Under the pieces are notes generated by a model, which was given only the letters and a program-made list of their open reading frames with translations, did not search any database and had not been told where the DNA came from. The translations under genes and the position numbers were made by a program. Shown here piece after piece: positions 15,449 through 17,450 of a DNA stretch of 17,450 nucleotides (within the stretch, counting starts at the first letter, position 1; every line of letters begins with the position of its first letter). Source of the stretch: Flavobacteriaceae bacterium (lineage in GTDB: Bacteria > Bacteroidota > Bacteroidia > Flavobacteriales > Flavobacteriaceae); the NCBI GenBank assembly GCA_029245825.1, contig JAQWON010000064.1, forward strand, positions 1-17,450. Reading direction: 5' to 3'.

Positions 15449-16697
15449 TTAAATTAAACTGTTTAATTTTTCTGTATAGTGTTCTTTCTGATATTCCAAG
15501 CTCTTTAGCTGCAGATTTTCTTTTACTATTACTTCTTATTAAAGCCTTTTTTATCATTTCAACTTCTTTCTCAATTAATGAAAGCGGCTCTTCTTCAACT
15601 ACAGTTTCAGCATATTCGTATTTGTCAGAGGCCTCCACTTCTTGATTTGCTTTTATCTCATCACTTTTATTTGTAATAACCTCTAGTGAATTATCTGCAT
15701 TTTTATCTTTTTCACCATATATTTTATTTATTAGATCTAAGTTTTTTTTCTGTAATGAAGATAAATTGTCATTTTCCATTAGCTCTAATGTTAGTTTTTT
15801 AAGATCATTTAGGTCGCTTTTCATATCAAAAAGAACCTTGTATAAAATTTCCCTTTCAGATGAAAAGCTTTTATCTTTTTTTTCTTGATCAATTAGTGCA
15901 GGAAGATTTTTATTGATTTCTGGAATATAATTCTTTAAAACTTCGGGGGTAACTTGTCTTTCTTTTTCAAGTACCGACATTTGCTCAGCAACATTTTTTA
16001 ATTGCCTAATATTTCCTTCCCAACTGTATTGATTTAGAATTTTTTCAGAATTTTGATCTAATCTGAGTGTGGGCATTTTATATTTTTGAGCAAAATCTGA
16101 AGCAAATTTTCTAAATAAAAGAGTTATATCCTCCTTTCTTTCCCTCAATGGAGGAAGCGAAATTTCAACTGTACTCAGACGATAGAATAGATCTTCCCTG
16201 AATTTACCTTTTTTGATTGCATCTTGCATGTTTAGGTTTGTAGCACAAACAATTCTAACATTAGTTTTTTGAACTTTGGACGAACCTACTTTTATAAATT
16301 CACCATTTTCCAAAACCCTTAAAAGCCTAACTTGTGTTGTTAGGGGTAGTTCACCAACTTCATCTAAAAAAATTGTTCCACCATCAGTAACCTCAAAATA
16401 ACCACTTCTGGCATTGGTTGCTCCAGTAAAGGCTCCCTTTTCATGACCAAACAATTCACTGTCTATAGTTCCTTCAGGAATAGCTCCGCAGTTAACAGCT
16501 ATGTATTTTGAATGTTTTCTAGCAGAAAATTGATGGATTATTTTTGGAACATTTTCTTTTCCAACTCCACTTTCTCCAGTAACTAAGACAGTAATATCTG
16601 TTCCAGCAACTCTTAATGCTTTTTCTAGGGCACGATTAAGACCAAAATGATTTCCAATTATCTTAAATCTTTGTTTTATATTTTGTATGGATTCCAT
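15438..16697 (-). CDS. Sigma54-dependent transcriptional activator (enhancer-binding protein)
   Basis: 419 residues. The AAA+ domain begins almost at the N-terminus: Walker A GESGVGKE (41-48), the sigma54-contacting GAFTGA (88-93), Walker B TIFLDEVGELP (108-118), sensor-type region VRIVCATNLN (147-156), arginine-finger segment FREDLFYRLS (166-175) and SWEGNIRQLKN (225-235). A variable, charged region (about 270-370) follows, then a Fis-type helix-turn-helix (about 374-415: KRKSAAKELGISERTLYRKI). There is no receiver, PAS or GAF domain, so activity is not set by phosphorylation of this protein itself. It activates sigma54 promoters, target unknown. Located between miaB and lptE, a place I know for such a regulator in Flavobacteriia. 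Nine bases separate it from miaB. Confidence 0.94.
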   Translation of the reverse strand: MESIQNIKQRFKIIGNHFGLNRALEKALRVAGTDITVLVTGESGVGKENVPKIIHQFSARKHSKYIAVNCGAIPEGTIDSELFGHEKGAFTGATNARSGYFEVTDGGTIFLDEVGELPLTTQVRLLRVLENGEFIKVGSSKVQKTNVRIVCATNLNMQDAIKKGKFREDLFYRLSTVEISLPPLRERKEDITLLFRKFASDFAQKYKMPTLRLDQNSEKILNQYSWEGNIRQLKNVAEQMSVLEKERQVTPEVLKNYIPEINKNLPALIDQEKKDKSFSSEREILYKVLFDMKSDLNDLKKLTLELMENDNLSSLQKKNLDLINKIYGEKDKNADNSLEVITNKSDEIKANQEVEASDKYEYAETVVEEEPLSLIEKEVEMIKKALIRSNSKRKSAAKELGISERTLYRKIKQFNLNDE

Positions 16698-16706
16698 TAT
16701 AATCGT

Positions 16707-17450
16707 TTAAATATTAGGTGATATAGCGACAGCATTTCCTTTAAGAGTTGCAGAAGTTGCTTCTTTAATTACAACATCAACAAAATCTCCAATACTATAA
16801 TTATCTTTAGGAAAAACAACTACATTATTTTGAGACGTTCTGCCACTCCAAAATTTATCAGATCTTTTTGAACTTTTTTCAATTAGAACACAAACTTTTT
16901 CACCAACCATTAAATCTGAACGATACCTACTGTGAAGTTGTTGCAGAGAAATAATTTCTTGAAGTCGTCTTTTTTTTATCTCTTCAGGAATATTATCATT
17001 CATTTTTCTTGCAGCAGGGGTACCTGGTCTTTCTGAGTAAGAAAACATAAATCCAAAGTCATACTTAACATATTCCATTAGACTTAGAGTCTCTTTATGA
17101 TCTTTTTCTTTTTCATCAGGAAAACCGGCGATCATGTCATGTGATATACCGCAATCGGGTATAATTTCTTTGATTTTATCAATAAGCTCAATATATTCCT
17201 CTCTTGTATGCTTCCTATTCATTTTTTCTAAAACCGAATTACTTCCTGATTGAACTGGCAGATGGATATGATTACATATATTCTCATATTTAGACATTGT
17301 CTTTATTACATCGACAGACATATCCTGTGGATTAGAAGTTGAAAACCTAATTCTCATTTTTGGATGTTCACTTGCAACAAGGCCAAGTAATTTTGAAAAA
17401 TCAACTGCTGTTTTTCTTTGAAGCAAGCTCGCCTTTTTAAAATCTTTTTT
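16707..17450 (-). CDS. miaB: tRNA-2-methylthio-N6-dimethylallyladenosine synthase, N-terminal half missing
   Basis: Partial gene: the frame is open through the right edge, so only the last 247 residues are present. They cover the end of the radical-SAM domain (TAVDFSKLL, MRIRFSTSNPQDM, HIHLPVQSGSNSVLEKMNR, HDMIAGFPDE, FMFSYSERPGTPAA) and a C-terminal TRAM domain (about the last 65 residues, VGEKVCVLIE, WSGRT, VVVFP, IGDFVDVVIKEA). The N-terminal domain and the two Fe-S binding Cys sets lie outside. MiaB methylthiolates i6A37 of tRNAs in the cytoplasm. LPVQSGS and the SF/YSERPGT stretch favour MiaB over RimO or MtaB. A TTG at 17426 is an internal Leu, not a start. First visible gene of the block down to secG. 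Confidence 0.94.
   Translation of the reverse strand, partial: KKDFKKASLLQRKTAVDFSKLLGLVASEHPKMRIRFSTSNPQDMSVDVIKTMSKYENICNHIHLPVQSGSNSVLEKMNRKHTREEYIELIDKIKEIIPDCGISHDMIAGFPDEKEKDHKETLSLMEYVKYDFGFMFSYSERPGTPAARKMNDNIPEEIKKRRLQEIISLQQLHSRYRSDLMVGEKVCVLIEKSSKRSDKFWSGRTSQNNVVVFPKDNYSIGDFVDVVIKEATSATLKGNAVAISPNI

Noticed and set aside
1..17450. CRISPR arrays, insertion sequences, phage genes, tRNA or rRNA genes
   Set aside because: No spaced direct repeats, transposase or integrase frames, or RNA-gene signatures were seen; nearly all bases are assigned to conserved genes.

Overview
The window reads as chromosomal DNA of a low-GC member of the Bacteroidota, most likely class Flavobacteriia. The evidence is a strongly AT-rich, densely packed sequence, absence of obvious Shine-Dalgarno tracts, TAnnTTTG-type -7 promoter boxes, TonB-receptor chemistry (a carboxypeptidase-like N-terminal domain plus plug and barrel), and two gene orders typical of that group: purH-mreB-mreC-mreD-mrdA-rodA and miaB-(sigma54 activator)-lptE-(TPR protein)-secG next to groES-groEL. 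TGA acts as a normal stop. I see no rRNA, tRNA, insertion sequence, CRISPR array or phage gene, and no gene-free stretch over 300 bases; the longest gap is about 100 bases, upstream of groES.

Layout, left to right. (1) The 3' part of a Prc/Tsp carboxy-terminal processing protease runs in from the left edge on the plus strand and meets rodA tail to tail with one base between the stops. (2) A minus-strand block (8637 down to 1183) holds a GAF/fRMsr-like protein, purH, mreB, mreC, mreD, mrdA (PBP2) and rodA: one purine-synthesis enzyme followed by the whole rod-shape elongation machine. Three successive junctions in it share an 8-base ATGAnTAR start/stop overlap. (3) A plus-strand block (8726 to 11819) holds three exported proteins, an HYC_CC_PP-family protein, a TonB-dependent receptor and a small heavy-metal-associated (HMA) domain protein. 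Each carries an adjacent Cys-Cys pair, and together they look like a metal (probably copper) capture and import unit. A near-perfect bidirectional terminator ends it. (4) A minus-strand block (right edge down to 11887) holds miaB (partial), a receiver-less sigma54 enhancer-binding protein, lptE, a TPR-type protein and secG, then groES and groEL behind a 101-base regulatory gap.

Blocks 1, 2 and 4 are ordinary core functions: envelope proteolysis, cell-wall elongation, LPS and protein export, chaperonin, tRNA modification. The accessory-looking part is block 3. I did not find a clearly undescribed system. The best leads are the three-protein Cys-Cys module, a 20-base perfect palindrome in the divergent promoter region in front of it, and the dyad plus weak sigma54-like element in front of groES.
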